This document shows, piece by piece, positions 30,443 through 42,235 of a stretch of 48,154 bases of DNA. Origin of the DNA: Perkinsus olseni (Eukaryota > Perkinsozoa > Perkinsida); the NCBI GenBank assembly GCA_013115125.1, contig JABANN010000243.1, forward strand, positions 1-48,154. Direction: 5' to 3'. Below the pieces are notes generated by a model. That model was given only the letters and a program-made list of their open reading frames with translations, was not told where the DNA came from and did no database searches. Made by a program: the position numbers and the translations under genes. Each line of letters opens with the position of its first letter. The stretch's first letter is position 1.

Positions 30443-33400
30443 CGCCTCCCGCCCGGTCGTCGAGACCGCCGAACTTGACTCTTCCAGCTCCCACGGAGGT
30501 ACCGGGTCAACTGCCACATCGAGGGAGGACCCTGGTAAGGTTGATGAGAATCTTTGGAAGCTTATGAAGAGTTCGCAGGCTCTTCTGGTGGTCACGACGC
30601 TGCTGTTGAACTTTGACCACGGTGCGGTTCCGGCGGCTTTGGTTGACATTGCGGAGGAGATGAAACTTAATTTCACAGAACAGGTTTTATCGGGGCGTCG
30701 AGTGCAGTGCTGATACCAACTTTTATTGAATTGATTCGCATTGAAGTGATAGCGCCTCGTGAGTTGAAGGTGGAGTGGTATGGGAATAAACTTGTAATTA
30801 AAAAAATAAAAAATATAATTCAAAAAATAATAAAAAAATTCGCAGCACTGCTATTGAGGCGCGTAATTACCGGAGAACGAGGGAATCTCCGCAATACCAA
30901 CAATCTCGCAAATCGTGACTACATAGCGCATCCGATCATCCGTGGTACAGCCGGCCATCGCCGCAGCCAACAGCCATTTAAGGTTGGGCGAAGATAACCG
31001 ACGCTCTAGAGTGAATTGTTCATGAAATCTCTCGTAGGCAGAATTTCTCGGATGGAAAATTGGTAAATGTTCAAGAAATTTGTCGCTGTAAATTATCGAA
31101 TTAATATCATCGGAGATATCTTTCGCTGTGAGTCGATCTGCGATGAGCTACAGTACAAGGCTAGAGGAGAATCTTTGGTGGTTCCAGTTTGAACCCTGTA
31201 CGCCGTTCATTGGCGATATCCTTTTGGTATTTTTTCAGTCACTTTTGGGAGCATTGGTATTTGCCGGTTTAACGGTAGGGTCGCCGGTTGCAGGATATGT
31301 TCTGCAAAGATACTCGCCGAAGATCATCATAGTGGTAATAATAGAGGGGCTCGTCAACACCAATGCTCATACGGAGCTACTGGGAGATCATCTTTATGAA
31401 ATCTCTTTATTGACGGTTCTCATGTTTGAAACGGGAAGCTGGCTGGGGGGGGCGGGTTTTTTTTCGTCGGTATTGACCTCGGGAAAAGAAGGAAAATTAT
31501 TTTCCCGAATTGGAATCGGTTTGGATTTTCTTCCGTTGTTGATATTTTTTGTCAGATATCTTTGACAGTGGAATGCCTGGCGTTGTGGCTGTTCAGTATC
31601 AGCAAGACCAAAGGTTTGGTGTAGATCTTGATGGCCACCCTTGCGCGCATCGCGAAGATTCTTTCGTTCAGGTACATTTTTCGGTTTATTACAGGAGTGA
31701 CGCAGTCGTTTCCCATAATTTATGTAATCAAAATGGAAGGGAGAGTTTACTCATCAGTTCTACGAGGGCGTAAAAACTAAGCTCACAATCGCGTTGTAGT
31801 TTGTCCTATACCGCAAAACTGGGGATCTTTCGTGAAATTATTCTTCTTAGCGGATAGAGCCTCGTCGGTCAGCATCGCGAAAATGACGCTCTTGTGATGA
31901 GGATATTGATTACGCGAGTAATGGCGATTGGTTAGGTTCTCGCGGGAAACGCGATCGATGCTTAGCTACGCTGTAGTTTTTCCTGTGTGAATCCAGCACG
32001 GGAAGAGGATAACTTTCCGCGAAGACAAATTTTCGGCGTTTTGCTGTTTACGAGAAAAGCAGCGCAGCAAAAGTTTTGCGAACACGGACACGAATGAAGA
32101 ATTTTTTCTCAAGAAAATTTTCCTGACTGATGGGTCCAGATCCTATTGTTCACGTGAGTCGTGGAATCGTAGTGGGAAATGGGGGGTATAGTTTTATGGT
32201 CAGTCGCCGGGGAGAGCTCGTCGGGTGACGAAATCAATTAGCGAAATAATTGTGCTACGTCAGAAGAATGATATAAAAAATCTTCGCTGTGCGTTTCGTG
32301 GATACGGTCGTTCAGGTTCCGGTGTGGGTCGACGAGTTCGCCCCGATTGATTATCAAACTCAGTGGATGGGATATGTCCAAATTGCAGTTGCAGGCGGAG
32401 CGATGCTGGGATATCTTGTAGGTTGACCTGGTACTTGGTGGAGTTCAAAGATATTTCGTCTTGGATGCATCTTATACTAGGAGAATTTTTTCAATATCGA
32501 TTACGAGGGCGAGCGCTTTTTGTTTAGGTAGCCGGTATAGTAGCACGCTTTGGTGGCTCGGTGTACCTGACGTGGCGGTTCAATTTCTTCCTCCAAGCAG
32601 TGTTGTTTCTGCCTCTGCTGCTAGGCTTCATACTGGTGAGTGTCTAAGCCAATCGATCGTCAGGGCGCGCGCTTTTTACAAACATGTATGTTTGTTCAGA
32701 CCAAGAAGAAGTTGATTGATGTCCCGATTGATCATTTTGAATTTGGCGAATTTGCGAGTCGGAGCTTGTAAGTTTTCCCAGCGGTGGTTTTCAGTCAAAA
32801 GAATTGAGTAAAAATTTAAAAAAATTTGAAATTCGCACTGGGATCGGTGAGAAGAAATTGACGCGGCGGAAACGATGTTGTCGGGGCCAATTGGCTAGTC
32901 TGAGGTAAATCTTGCTATCTTGGTTTATCTTGCTCTTTCCGTGTGCTAACAGTGCTTGCAAGAATAGATTGATGCTCAGAATACTGGAGTAAAAGTGTGG
33001 AATTTTTGGTTGGCTTGCGGGGTTTCTGTCAAGCACCTACTATGTGCCAGTTCGATTTGCAAATGGCATTTATGCTCGTATGTCACTCTTGCGACAGAGT
33101 CTCGGGATGAATCATACTTCAAACGGAAGGCAATGATGATATGAATCCGAACAGTGACCAAGTTCAAATCGATCAACCGTTTCGCAAAAGATATCACAGA
33201 AAAACAGTTTCGCGCGAGAAAGTACTGTGCCAATTTCGATATGCAACGCAACAATCATAGTAGCACTGTGAATGGGGTGCATCGATAGACGAGCGATCGG
33301 TGATAGAACTCGGTAATTGCCATTTTCGAATGAATAATATGGCGAAGTAAATTTTAAGTGAAGGTACTGATCGCAAGTTTGACTGGGTTTTGGGCACGAC

Positions 33401-36400
33401 CTCTTATTAGGATTTTTTGTGGCGCATAGTGTTCATGTCATTTCTGAGGATATATGAGTTCCGAAAAATGGAAGAAAAAATGGGAAAATGGTTTCGCAAT
33501 TGATTTCTTTTTTTTCCGACTTTTCCATTTCCTCAACTTTTCTATCAGGGGAACCTTAGGTCGACTCTGGCTCTTCTCAGACAGCGCATGCCGTCGTTTG
33601 GAGGTCCGACGCCTCGCCGGCGGTCCTCGGTTCTAGCGTCATTTTCTCCGGGACCTCGTCAGAGTTTGCTCGGCTCCGGCAAAGAGCATCACCCGCCGAA
33701 AGGTTTTGGTGCCCAATTGAAACGCCTGCTGTCATCTCCACTGTAAGCGGGTCATTGCGGATGAATTTCGTGGCGCGGGGTAAAATTCCATCGGCTAGTC
33801 GCATCCTATCGGTATCGGGTTTATGGATGGGCGTGTGAGAAAGATGGTTCCATTTTCTTTGGTTTTTTGCTTCACTCGTCTTTTTTACATACGTAGTTTT
33901 CGGGAGGACATCAGCCGGGTTCGAACCTAGGCACGGTCATTTTTCCCTCATTTATGACATCACCCTGATCGATCAAGATTCACTGGAAGGGATCTCATTG
34001 GATTAGCTTTCATGTCCATTGGACATTGTCCAAGGAGGAAAATACCCGAGCGGAGCGTTGATGAGAATGCTGAGAAAAATGACTGCTTTTCGAATTTTTG
34101 CGTTTTTCGCTATACCGTGCGTTTCTCGGTGTTTTTATCGCTGTGAGTAAAATAACGACGAAGTGACGCAGACAACAAAAATACGCAGAAAAACTTTTCT
34201 TTCCGGGAGACCGCAAAGAGCTAACCGTTTCAGAAGATATTGCTTGGGGGATCGACGTGTGAATGGAGTTGAATACGCCGGGTATTTTGCGTGTGAGCGA
34301 TAACCATACACCCATATGATGAGAAGAAAGCAGAGTTGGGAAAAAGTTGGTATGTTATTATTAAAATGGAAATTGAGCAGATTTCCTTTCGTATCGAACC
34401 CAACTTGGGGTGAAAGCCGTTTCGCACTTTGCATGATACTGTGGGAGTCACGGTTTATTTTCTGTCCAGTGCACGGATCGACCTTGGATACCTTTTTCAG
34501 GTTCGTCTGTATGACTTTCGCGCTCTGCGCTTTGTACTTCGTAGTCACGGGGATTCAGTACTGGGTTATGCAGTAGGTCGAAGCTGGCTTTTCATGAGGA
34601 CAAAAGATACCTTTTTCTCGCTAACCGTATTTCCGTTAATCTTGCGCGGATTGGAATTTATTTTTTTCCGATAACGTGTGCCCCTCGGTGTTCTTTTTTC
34701 TGGAAATCTTGGTGTGAGGTTGATGCTTGCGCTACACGCACGCGAAAGATTCTCAGGTGGTGCGTTGTCGTTCAGGTACTGTATGGTGATTTTCCACGTC
34801 TCTCGGATAGCGGTTGTTCTCTTCTTCACAGTTGTTAGCTCGACGGCCCCGACCTTGGGAGTGTAAGATTCGGTGGAGTATCTTTTTTTTCGTAACGACC
34901 TAGCTCAACCTCGGTGTGTGAGCTTATACTCCAACGCCGGAGCCGGCTTGAATGACTTTCACCGATGTGAAATGTGGTTTTTATATTTTCCTCCGTTTTC
35001 AAGCTCGAGAGAACCTTTTCCGATTCCTTGTAAACGGGATGGAAATCATCCCACACTGTCCGTTGAAGGTAAGAGAAAATCGCCAGGTTTTTTAGGAAAA
35101 CTGTTGAAGGATTTTTTTTCATTTTGCGTTCCCAATGGGAATCTAGGTTCGGTGTGAAGATAGTATTGGGAGAAGGAAAGGAAACCGACTGCATTTTGTT
35201 TCAGATGGTTTGGCGGATGGTCTTGTGATAAGCTCGGTGGCTACAAGGGCGGCTCCCAGTTGATATCACTAAAGCTCTCCCTGTGCTTCGCTCTGATATC
35301 GGCGGTAAGGTGGGTGAGCAGGCTAGTAGTCGGAAGATTCGGTAGTTGGAAATTGCACCCACACGGCGTAATAACGCGGCTCCGTGTGGCGTTTTTATGA
35401 GATCGAGAAGTAGTTTAAAATAGAAAAATCGAACTTGACAGTTATCCATCGGTTTTACGTAAGGGGAATTTTTACCCGAACTCGGAAATTATTACCCGAC
35501 TCCGTCGATTTTGGCGGCTTTTCCCGGGCGTAGTTTGTGTGTCTCAGATCATGGCTATCGCCTCGTCAATGGTCACCGATATTGAAACCTTCGTCGGAGC
35601 GCTTTGGATATGCCTCTTCGCCGGCGGCTCACTGATGCCTATATGCGTCGGGGTAAGCTTAGCGCTCGCCCGGATGATCGATTTATGGGACGATGGGGCT
35701 TGTAGAGATCCGTGGTTGAGGGACTCGTCACTGCTAGGTGACTGCATCTTGCAATCTTGCGATTTCTCAACGCGTGTGCCTTTTACGAGGAATGATAGGC
35801 TCGCGAGGAATATAAGGCTCGAGGCTGTCGAGTACTCCGGATCGTTCTTGCTCCTTGAAGATTGTTGGTAATTGTTTATGATTCTTTTACGAATTTTTAT
35901 GATTTCTTCCGATTTTTCGCGTTCTTTACATTTTTTTCGTGTTCTTACATGATTTTTTTACGATCGTTATCCGTGAATGTTCATGGCCGTTCGTATTTGT
36001 TTATGATTCTCTCACGATTTTCTATGATTTTTTTTCATTTTTTCGTATTTTTTTTGTTCTTCTATGTTTCTTCATGATTGTTATTCATGAATTTTTACGC
36101 TTTAGGTGCTCATGACCACCGTACCAGCCTACATGCGCTCCTTCAGCTCCGCATTCTCGATGCTCATATACAACTTGTTTGGCTATTTCTTAGCGCCTTT
36201 CCTGTCCGGCGTTGTGATGGATCGATTCGGGTAAGTCTGCGTCACGCGAGTTTGACCGGCGACCGTATCCATCAACATCAGGAGCCCGGCAAGCCTGGAG
36301 GGGTCCACGCAGGCGTTGGTGTACGGCTGGCGTCTGGTTACTTGGTGGTCCCTGTTCGGGGTTGGCTTTTACACGATAGGCTTCTTTACAGCAGAGTACA

Positions 36401-37483
36401 AGAGCAAGTATCGACGTCCGAGGGTGGACAGCCATAGACAGCCTTATCATCCAGAGAGCCTGGTAGGGGAGACTTTCTTTCAGTATGAGTTGCGGAAGGT
36501 GTGGTATGAGTTCTATTGCGTTAATTTTTGACATGATTCTTCTCAGCGCACAGCAAAGATTTTCTTTGTCTAGGTGACACCCGACTTCGGGAGCTATGAT
36601 TTGGCGCGGCAAGCTACAGCCAGAGAAGGAGAACCGCCGGGTAAGTGTTGAGAAAAAGTTGGTATCTCTTCTTTCGGCCGGGTTGTTCATGCGGGGCTCA
36701 AAACTCTATAAGGTTGCATTGGTCGGTAGATGTGCAGCAAGCTTCTCTGCAATCACCGTGACCGCGCGCCTCGAAATTCACCGAAATCAGAAAGGGGTGT
36801 TCAAAACACTACTGCCTCTCCTGGCTTCCAGCAGCGCTCCCAGGATTGAATTTAACGTGTAAAAGATGATCCTGGGAGGGCTGTTGAAGCTGGGGAGAGG
36901 CAGCGGTCTTTCGAACGTGCAGGCGTGTCATTGTCGTATCCTTGTGAAGGCTACAAATACAAAAAAATCCTATTTTTTGATCTTCACGACATCCTCTTTT
37001 TTTCTTTACTCGGTCATAAGATCATGACAACTATTTTCACATAAATATTATGATCATGATCTTTTTCATTTGCATTCGTTACATTGGTCTTCTTGATGTA
37101 TTTCCGTGTTCAGCGAATGGCTTCTTTTTCCTCGACTGTAGCGACCGGTGAACTTATTTTCAGAAACACCAGAGTCCGGTACTTCGACTTCCTCGCAGCC
37201 TGAGGTCCCCACTCGTGACGAGATCTCGTAAGTGGAAAGTTCCGGTTGGTGTGGTATGGAGTTATCCGATTTGTCAGATATGAGGTTGCTCGGCAGCGCA
37301 TCGGCACGGCGGGAATTTAGATACCAATACTTGCTCATTCACGCACTATCATTGTACCATTACTTTTTTCTCCGACCCAGCGCCAGCGCGTTGGCACGTG
37401 AAAAATTGCAGCAGCACCGGCGAACAGAGAACCGCTTTCGTGTTGCGTTCAAGGGGATCTTTGACTGTGGAAAGAGGGCTTAG
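30443..37483 (+). CDS. Major facilitator superfamily transporter
   Basis: A polytopic membrane transporter; substrate unknown. Exons read in phase: 30443-30683, 31239-31334, 31556-31613, 31695-31723, 32316-32417, 32528-32635, 32700-32767, 33560-33742, 34501-34572, 34776-34862, 35205-35304, 35548-35652, 36106-36230, 36282-36498, 36574-36640, 37164-37227, 37381-37483. Marks: ALLVVTTLLLNFDHGAVPAA, LLGALVFAGLTVGSPVAGY, VTQSFPIIY then VPVWVDEFAP, WRFNFFLQAVLFLPLLLGF, a long basic central loop, FVVTGIQYWVMQ, TAPTLGVWFGGWSCDKLGGY, TTVPAYMRSFSSAFSMLIYN, and a polar tail. The PVWVDEFAP type resembles alveolate spinster-like MFS proteins. The region between 31613 and 31695 may hide a further exon, since one helix looks short. 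The first exon is missing. Introns reach 900 nt, far longer than elsewhere. Confidence 0.85.
35875..36100 (+). repeat. T-rich intron with two diverged copies of a ~124-bp unit
   Basis: TTTATGATTCTTTTACGA near 35875 and TTTATGATTCTCTCACGA near 36000 start two similar T-rich units in the intron before exon 36106. Both contain ATGATTTT and TTCGTATT or TTCGTGTT motifs. Confidence 0.5.
36812..36903 (+). repeat. Foldback (MITE-like) repeat, copy 2
   Basis: 92 bp, CTGCCTCTCC at the left and GGAGAGGCAG at the right, with roughly 35-base arms pairing at about 30 positions around a short loop (TGAATTTAACGTG). It lies in the MFS-gene intron 36641-37163. Copy 1 is in an HMG-gene intron; this copy has the better-kept arms. 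Confidence 0.8.
37228..37277 (+). other. Intron segment sharing its core with the intron at 2257-2298
   Basis: Starts at the donor GTAAGT after exon 37164-37227, carries the shared core at 37238-37259 and reaches a possible acceptor TTGTCAG at 37277. If that acceptor is used, the protein would end GTAGI instead of the longer tail at 37483. Confidence 0.5.
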
Positions 37484-37919
37484 TGAAATGATTGGCGGTT
37501 GTGTTGCTTGTGGGAAGGTGATGGGAATTTTCCTATCTGAGGGAGCTGGAGTTGAGTGTGATTTGGGGGAAATGTGGTATGTGTTCTGGGATCAATCGAC
37601 CGTTTCACAAGCGATCACCGAGGCTCACTTTTGGCACAAAAACACCCGATGGCTATGCGGTGCATGAACACTGGTTTTCCTCTTTTCGAGAGGGACCAAA
37701 CACTCTCGTGACTTTTTTCATCAATACCGTTGTTTTTCACCTCAGGTGTGTTTTTCCCGTAATTTTCCAGCGAATTTTTCGGTCATGAAAATAAATGAAG
37801 ACGTAAAAATTGAGGGAAAACGGTGCATTCTGGTACCGTACAAACGGGAGATGGTAAACTAACTTTAGGTGGTTATTAGGGAGCTTCAATGAAGTCAGGT
37901 CGAGACGTATCACTCCTGG

Positions 37920-38298
37920 ATGGCGAACTCAGAGCAGCTGCGTGAGGATACGGAAAGCGAGCTGTTGACCCCTGAAGAAGAGTGCGTTCGGGACGGAAGC
38001 TTCGAGCGTCCACGGTTAGAGTGGATGTTGCCAGGAGGGGAAGAGATGGTCTGGTCTGCTCCTTCTGCTCGAAAATCCCGGTTTACCGTCCGCGAATTCG
38101 CTTAACATTGGGAATAGAGCTCGTGTCGCGAATCGATCAGCCGGGGAGAAGGCACTTCTGCCTGGCGACCCCCAACGTTACGATCGATTCGAGACCGGGC
38201 TCTACTGCCCGCTCGTTGTGGCAGCGTTCGAGCGTGTAACTGAATATCGCAACACAGAGCTCATCGTTAAGTTGGTAGAACATCGGTACCAAGTGTAA
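37920..38298 (+). CDS. Unidentified short protein
   Basis: Two coding parts. The first begins ATG at 37920 (MANSEQLREDTESELLTPEE) and stays open to about 38105. The second, from about 38104, reads ANRSAGEKALLPGDPQRYDR, then TGLYCPLVVAAFERVTEYRN, and ends VKLVEHRYQV-stop at 38298. The two frames differ by one base, so a small intron must lie between; I could not place its donor. Family unknown. Confidence 0.45.
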
Positions 38299-38493
38299 CT
38301 ACGCCGGCGACGGCGTCGGACTTTAAGCTAACACACACACGGTGTTCTCGTTCTGAGCTTGACGATGTGTCTTCTGCGAGTGCGAGGAGCCACTCGTTTG
38401 CGTAGCTTGAATCCCTAGAGAATAGAAGAATCTTAGCTCGCCAATTGAAGCCTGACTTACCTAGGAAATCAGACTGGGAAGTTCACGCCAGAA

Positions 38494-38619
38494 TGAAGCG
38501 GCTGGTGCTGGTGTTGCTTACGCACCGTCTGTGAGTATCTCGTGGTCGTTTTAACTTGGTTGTGGGAGGTGGCGTGAATCTTGGCGCGCCAAGATACTCA
38601 TAATCGATCAGCCGCTTCA
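38494..38619. repeat. Nested inverted repeat around an 18-bp palindrome
   Basis: Outer arms TGAAGCGGCTG (38494) and CAGCCGCTTCA (38609), then TGAGTATCT (38532) and AGATACTCA (38592), then the perfect palindrome ATCTTGGCGCGCCAAGAT (38578-38595), which overlaps the second right arm. Confidence 0.8.
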
Positions 38620-38788
38620 CGCTTCACGGCCTCTGTGGCTTGGCCGTGGTGATTAGTCTCAGAACCTGTGCTGTGTTCGTTGCTAAACTCCGCTGTTTCC
38701 CGTTTAGTGTATAAGCCTTCTTCCGTTCCGCCTGGCCTCGCGTTTTGACTCTCTGATGGAGGCCTTCAGAAGTAGCATTTCTCGGTAG

Positions 38789-38892
38789 GTATGAGATGCA
38801 AGCATCCTGGCATGATGACGACGATAAGCTCATCTTCATCGTTTTGGACAAGTCACGGGAAGCCGACCCACGACGTGGGAGAGTCGCTGCTG
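38789..38892 (+). CDS. NAT9-like acetyltransferase exon (orphan)
   Basis: One exon flanked by TAG and GTGAGA reads YEMQASWHDDDDKLIFIVLD followed by KSREADPRRGRVAAG. It resembles the middle of N-acetyltransferase 9, a GNAT acting on protein or tubulin, where human NAT9 has EYAMQCSWQEDADKCTFIVLD. The expected upstream (SEPL...) and downstream (GDVN, EVMI, RGKG) blocks are not found in the 600 bases on either side. It may be a gene fragment, or its partners may be too diverged for me to see. Confidence 0.4.
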
Positions 38893-38899
38893 GTGAGAA

Positions 38900-41077
38900 G
38901 TACTTCATTCTCCGCTAGTTAAGTTGACGATAACTCTCGTGTATTATGAAGCTTGGTTGTGGTACTGTCATTCTTGCACGTGAAATTTTCTCCCCTGTTA
39001 AACTTGGACTTGGCATTGACATTCTTGGTCTTAACAAATTCGACACGTGTAATTTGGGTGTTTAGCTTCGAACTCGCTTGTGACATTGTCCTTGTCTGTT
39101 CACTTGCCAAACTTACACGGGAAATGGTTTAGTCAGCCGTCGTGTCTACGTCTGCCACCACCCGTTGTCATTTGCGGTGGTTTGTAGTTCAACGCCGGTT
39201 CCTGCGTAGTGAGACTCTCGCCGACGTACTCTGCTAGGGGCTCTCTGTAGTGATTGGTCCGCAGTGTGATGGTTCGTGAAGAGGCTCTTCCGAGGGGTAT
39301 ATTTTGCTGTGGTGCTGTTACTGACAATATAGAATTCGTAGGAGCAGCACTCAGATCGCAGTATGCTCTTGTTGTGACTGGTTTAGTGGGATGCCAAAAA
39401 CTGCTAGCTCGTCGACCAGATTTAGCTGTCGTGCTGTTTCTGACAGTAGGGAGATTGTAATACTCGTCTGAATCCTTCAAGAGAATCTTAGATGAGTATG
39501 AGGGATTCTGTAGGGGGTTGTTTAGGTCACAGGAGGGCCTCGTTGTGACTGGTATAAAAGAATTAAAAGACCGCTACCTCCTCAAGTGCATGAGAATGAT
39601 CAGTCGTTCACACTACATATTGTACCTGATACAATATGATACAATGTATCATTTTCGCAGGCGGAGCGATGTGCGGTGATGTTGGCTGTTTCATATCGGA
39701 AGTTGAAGATGAAGATCATCCTGGCAAGACTATCAAAGGTGACATGGCAGCTGCTGCCTGCTGCCTTATTCTGCTCGCCTAGGAAACGCTTAGTGGATGC
39801 CTCAGCGTCTTGTTTACTCGCTGTATTATCAGGGGGATTCAAGAGGGGAACAGGAAGCAAAAATCCCTTGTTAGCTCAGTTGCTAATTTAGCGTCTCTGA
39901 AACCCTGAGGATAAAAAGTAATACATCAAAAAAACGAATCTAAATAATAAAAAGTACGCAATAACAACGAATCTAGATTAAGATTATGCTGGGCAGGTGG
40001 ATAGTATCGTTACTCGTTGTCTGTCTCAGAAGCAGAGGTCTCTGTGATGACCGCAGTGCCCTGCAGTAGACGAAAAGGGATAGCAAGAGAGGCCGTGACA
40101 CTTGTGGAGGAGTACTGTCGAACGGCCCTCGGCGTCGATAGGTGAGGACGCGAACTTGGAGTGGCTGGGGTTGAGTTCGGAAGCGGTGGAGTTTATACAG
40201 TCCAGTCGAAGAAAGCTGTCCAGAGCGGATTCAAACCGCCTAGCTTGCGAATTTCGAAGCGCCGCTGGGCTAACTAGCACACAGATTTGTATTACAAAGA
40301 GTTTTACTCCTTGGGTATGGCAGGTTCATAGCGAAGATTCGGTTGTCGAACAAAGCATCTCGAGTGATGTTCGGCTCGCTTGGGTATACTGAAGTTAAGA
40401 TCGTCGATTGCTTTGGCGAAGTTCACTGCTTGAAGACCTTCTAGTCCTACTGCGGACTGACTCTTCGTCTTTCTCGCTCGCCCTGTGTTGATTGAGACTT
40501 CATCGTCCTCGATGCGATTGAAGTATACGTTAAATTGGAAAGAGCAGCAGCAGCCACGACAGGAGCGAGAGAGCGGGACAATCAGTTGTGTGCTGTTCCC
40601 CTCACAGTGTGTTTAGTTTCTTTGCGAAAGATGCGTCGTAGTGTTTTTAATGTACCGATACGCGAAGTGTCTGGTGATAAAATCTCCGGTATTGGTCCGT
40701 GCCCATCCACGCAGATCCCTGGGGCGTGACGTGTGTTGAGCATTGAGTAACCTTAACAGTAAACGCAAGTCATCGGACATAGTCTCAGTAGATCTTCACA
40801 GTTCCAAAGACGCCTGAATCATATTGAGCTTACATTGAGACTTCCTTCTTTCAATTCTTCATATGTTCATGCGTGCTACTAGCGATAAAAGTACCGCAAG
40901 TTTCCAAGTTCCGGCAACGAGTTGCAACACGTGGATCTCGCCTGAATGAGCACGCGTGCACCACCCACTCGGCGATCCGTTGGCTCTGGCAAATACTTGG
41001 CGGGGATTTTATTGACTTGAGTAAACCGCGCCCGCGGAGCTCGGACGAGATCAAGTTGAGTATCTTTACCACCGGGA
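38900..41077. other. Region without a convincing gene
   Basis: Short frames only. A small ATG frame near 40631-40729 (MRRSVFNVPIREVSGDKISG) is possible but unsupported. Imperfect direct repeats occur between 39300 and 39560 (TTGTTGTGACTGGT and CGTTGTGACTGGT). A palindrome with 8-base arms, ATGATACAATGTATCAT, is at 39636-39652. Confidence 0.4.
40217..40281 (-). pseudogene. tRNA-like element, degenerate
   Basis: On the minus strand a D-arm with box A (TTAGCCCAGCGG) is followed at the right distance by a good T-arm (GGCGG-TTTGAAT-CCGCT) with a near-match box B (GGTTTGAATCC). The acceptor ends pair only with one bulged base. The anticodon arm is irregular and has no proper U-turn. It could be a decayed tRNA or a tRNA-derived SINE head. 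Confidence 0.4.
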
Positions 41078-42235
41078 ATGGCGGAACTCGATCACATTGT
41101 CGTAGCGGTGGAAAATCTTGAAGACTCGATAGGAGCCTTCGTGGAAGCTACAGGTGTCCGCCCTGTTGTTGGTGGAAGTCACGGCGGCAGAGGTAGCAAA
41201 AACGCTTCGAAAAGGTATTCTCTCATGGAACTACAGTGACCCTTGTTCTTCTCAGGCACTCGGAATGCACTGCTAGCTCTCGGGCCGCAACTCTATCTGG
41301 AGCTGCTGGCGCGTGATCATTCCCAGGCTAACGGCGAACACCCAGCGTGGCTCGGAGCGATGGACTGTAAGTTGAGAATGGTCACTGGAGAATCTCGTCC
41401 CTTATTGTCGATACATTTGCCTGTCCCCGTGAGTGCTATTGTGTTGGCTGAGCTACGATGTTTCTGTCGCAGTTCTGCGTTGGCATGATAAGTTCACGTT
41501 TCGCTTGTTGAACTAAAAAAACATGGAAGGCTACATTTAGTATCCCAGCTAACTCGATAGTGAGGTCTTTGCAGGCTCAGCATGCGATTCGCTTCCCAGT
41601 GGCAAGTTTACACGATATGTATCTACCTCTCCGCCCGGCGTGTCGTCCCCGTGACGCTGTTGGACACTATGATGTTGAATCCCGTTCGTAGGAGTCTGCG
41701 TCGCTCACGCACACTCAGGCGGCACATTTGCTCGATCGGTGTGAATCAGTAAAGATTCTCTCGTTTCTGTTAATCCCTCTGGGGCCTCCTGGATCCTCGG
41801 GCAAGCTTTCCTTTGTTTCTATCCTACCCGGGGTGGCGGGTGCGTTGTTGAATTCGGGCCCTAGTTTCTTTCTCACTGTGAATCGCCAAGCTTGTTCACC
41901 GGTTGGACTTGCACCCGCTGCGTGATGTGCATCGTGACATTGTGTTATCGGCGTAGATTCGCCTGGCCTCGGTCGCCTCACAACGTTCTGTGTGAGAGTC
42001 CCGTCCGAGGATGTCGACGATCGTTTCAAACACTGCTCCAGGAGGAAGGTGGATGCATCGGTGAGTCACGCTTCGCTGTATCTTCAGCGAACAGAAGTCA
42101 GTCCGTCTGTATCTTTCGATCACAAGTTTGACAATCTTTATGATGCTACATAATTTCAATTTGATTTGGCAAATCTGTAACGTGCCTGATTTTCGCTCGC
42201 CCACCTATCAGCGTCCAGTCATGAAGCGCGTTTGA
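41078..42235 (+). CDS. Glyoxalase-like domain (VOC superfamily) protein
   Basis: Resembles the glyoxalase-like domain family of the vicinal-oxygen-chelate fold (PF13468 type); enzymatic activity unproven. Exon 1, 41078-41192, starts MAELDHIVVAVENLEDSIGA and continues FVEATGVRPVVGGSHGG; the early His is the expected metal-site position. Exon 2, 41256-41366, continues GTRNALLALGPQLYLELLAR, the conserved G-T-R-N-A-L and Y-L-E-L block. Later exons are less certain: one after 41576 (SACDSLPSGKFTRYV), one near 41965-42060 (LTTFCVRVPSEDVDDRFKHC) and a last short one ending RPVMKRV-stop at 42235. The middle splice sites are unresolved. Confidence 0.7.

Noticed and set aside
36596-36862. Apparent protein family shared with 4690-4770 (ending PRIEFNV)
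   Set aside because: The similarity is the foldback repeat read in frame; both copies lie in introns.
41770-41805. P-loop-like peptide GPPGSSGK in a plus frame
   Set aside because: It lies in the glyoxalase-like gene region, in a frame without kinase neighbours or a following helix; probably chance.
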